NCBI GenBank assembly: GCA_964601325.1
Contig: CAZRNA010000022.1
Location: 1-22,883 of the forward strand
DNA: 22,883 nucleotides
Source: CAVPLU01 sp964601325
Lineage (GTDB): Archaea; Thermoproteota; Bathyarchaeia; 40CM-2-53-6
Direction of reading: 5' to 3'
In this document: positions 22,523 to 22,883 of the stretch, piece after piece
Position numbering within the stretch: position 1 is the first letter of the stretch
Layout of the letters: each line of letters opens with the position of its first letter
Notes under the pieces: generated by a model
Told to the model about the DNA's origin: nothing
The model's input: the letters and a program-made list of their open reading frames with translations, nothing else
Databases searched by the model: none
Translations under genes and position numbers: made by a program

Positions 22523-22883
22523 TCGCTCTCATGAAGCATAGACGCCTATCCTACGATTCCACGTATTTGTATGTAGGTCTCGTTGATCGGATATCACCCG
22601 CACAGACATGCCGAACCTGATGTCTAGCAGGCATACAGCCACGTCTCCGTGCGCGAGAGAACAAGCTCTCGCTACGAACTGAACCCAGCGGACACGAAAT
22701 GCGGTTGCCGTACGCGGATTTGTGATGTATACACTGTACTCGTAGGTGGTGCGTTTGTCACCTCGTGTACGACAAAGGGGGGATCACAGGGGGCTGTGAA
22801 GATAGTGGGATTCGCTCACGCAAGCTTGCCAAGAAAATGCGGGGTAGCTGACACCTTAAACGATGTGCAGCGGGACTCTTGCG
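22523..22883. other. gene-free right end with several hairpins
   Basis: No gene can be supported. The stretch holds a 7-bp hairpin at 22653-22672 (GCGAGAG/CTCTCGC, six-base loop) and a 6-bp hairpin at 22784-22799 (TCACAG/CTGTGA around GGGG). CCTTAAACG at 22853-22861 is a possible TATA box pointing to a gene beyond the window. The minus strand is open from the right edge for about 40 codons, which could be the tail of a gene, but nothing recognisable is encoded. Confidence 0.4.

Noticed and set aside
1..22883. CRISPR array, insertion sequence with transposase, or rRNA genes.
   Set aside because: No regularly spaced short repeats, no transposase or integrase gene and no rRNA-like sequence were found on either strand.

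Overview
This looks like a metagenome-assembled scaffold from a mesophilic archaeon, possibly a Nitrososphaeria/Thaumarchaeota-like or Bathyarchaeia-like lineage; that placement is inference from gene style, and no rRNA or marker gene is present. Archaeal hallmarks are TATA boxes of the CTTATA or GCTTAA type about 20-60 bases ahead of starts, some apparently leaderless genes, frequent GTG/TTG starts, a HerA/DUF87-type ATPase, and secreted proteins with Thr-rich stalks and C-terminal membrane anchors. Two runs of exactly 100 N (18966-19065 and 21654-21753) are scaffold gaps. Each interrupts a gene, and family lengths suggest both gaps are really about 300 bases or more.

Left part (1-2840): a likely coupled pair encodes a small multi-pass membrane protein and a membrane-anchored winged-helix/HerA-like ATPase. 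These are followed by a possible 47-residue single-span protein and a zinc-ribbon protein. Centre-left (2886-9496, all minus): a cell-surface block with an HExxH metallopeptidase-like giant, a Vgb-like beta-propeller on a Ser/Thr stalk, and an Ig/TIG-repeat protein ending in a CFI-box domain. The first and last share a near-duplicate promoter, ribosome-binding site and signal-peptide start, but in the peptidase gene this start is out of frame with the main ORF.

Middle (9750-14821): an accessory-looking zone of unfamiliar genes: an AT-hook-like basic protein, a two-span membrane protein, a small multi-span membrane protein, and a six-span protein fused to a HAD-type 5'-nucleotidase-like phosphatase. 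Long gene-poor spacers carry four tRNA-3'-end-like fragments. Two of these form a perfect 26-bp inverted repeat bracketing the two membrane-protein genes at 11600-13916, which suggests a relic integration site or an invertible segment.

Right part (14822-22522): a metabolic block. It holds an HpcH/HpaI-aldolase-like protein lacking the usual catalytic His, a BtrH-like protein, an ADP-forming acyl-CoA synthetase fused to a GNAT acetyltransferase, a DUF362 ferredoxin-type protein, an SDR oxidoreductase, an SRPBCC protein split by a gap, and a LysE-type exporter. The CoA ligase-GNAT and BtrH-like genes look like one transcription unit, divergent from the DUF362 gene. Together they suggest acyl-CoA or small-molecule metabolism with possible lysine acylation control, but no complete known pathway can be read.
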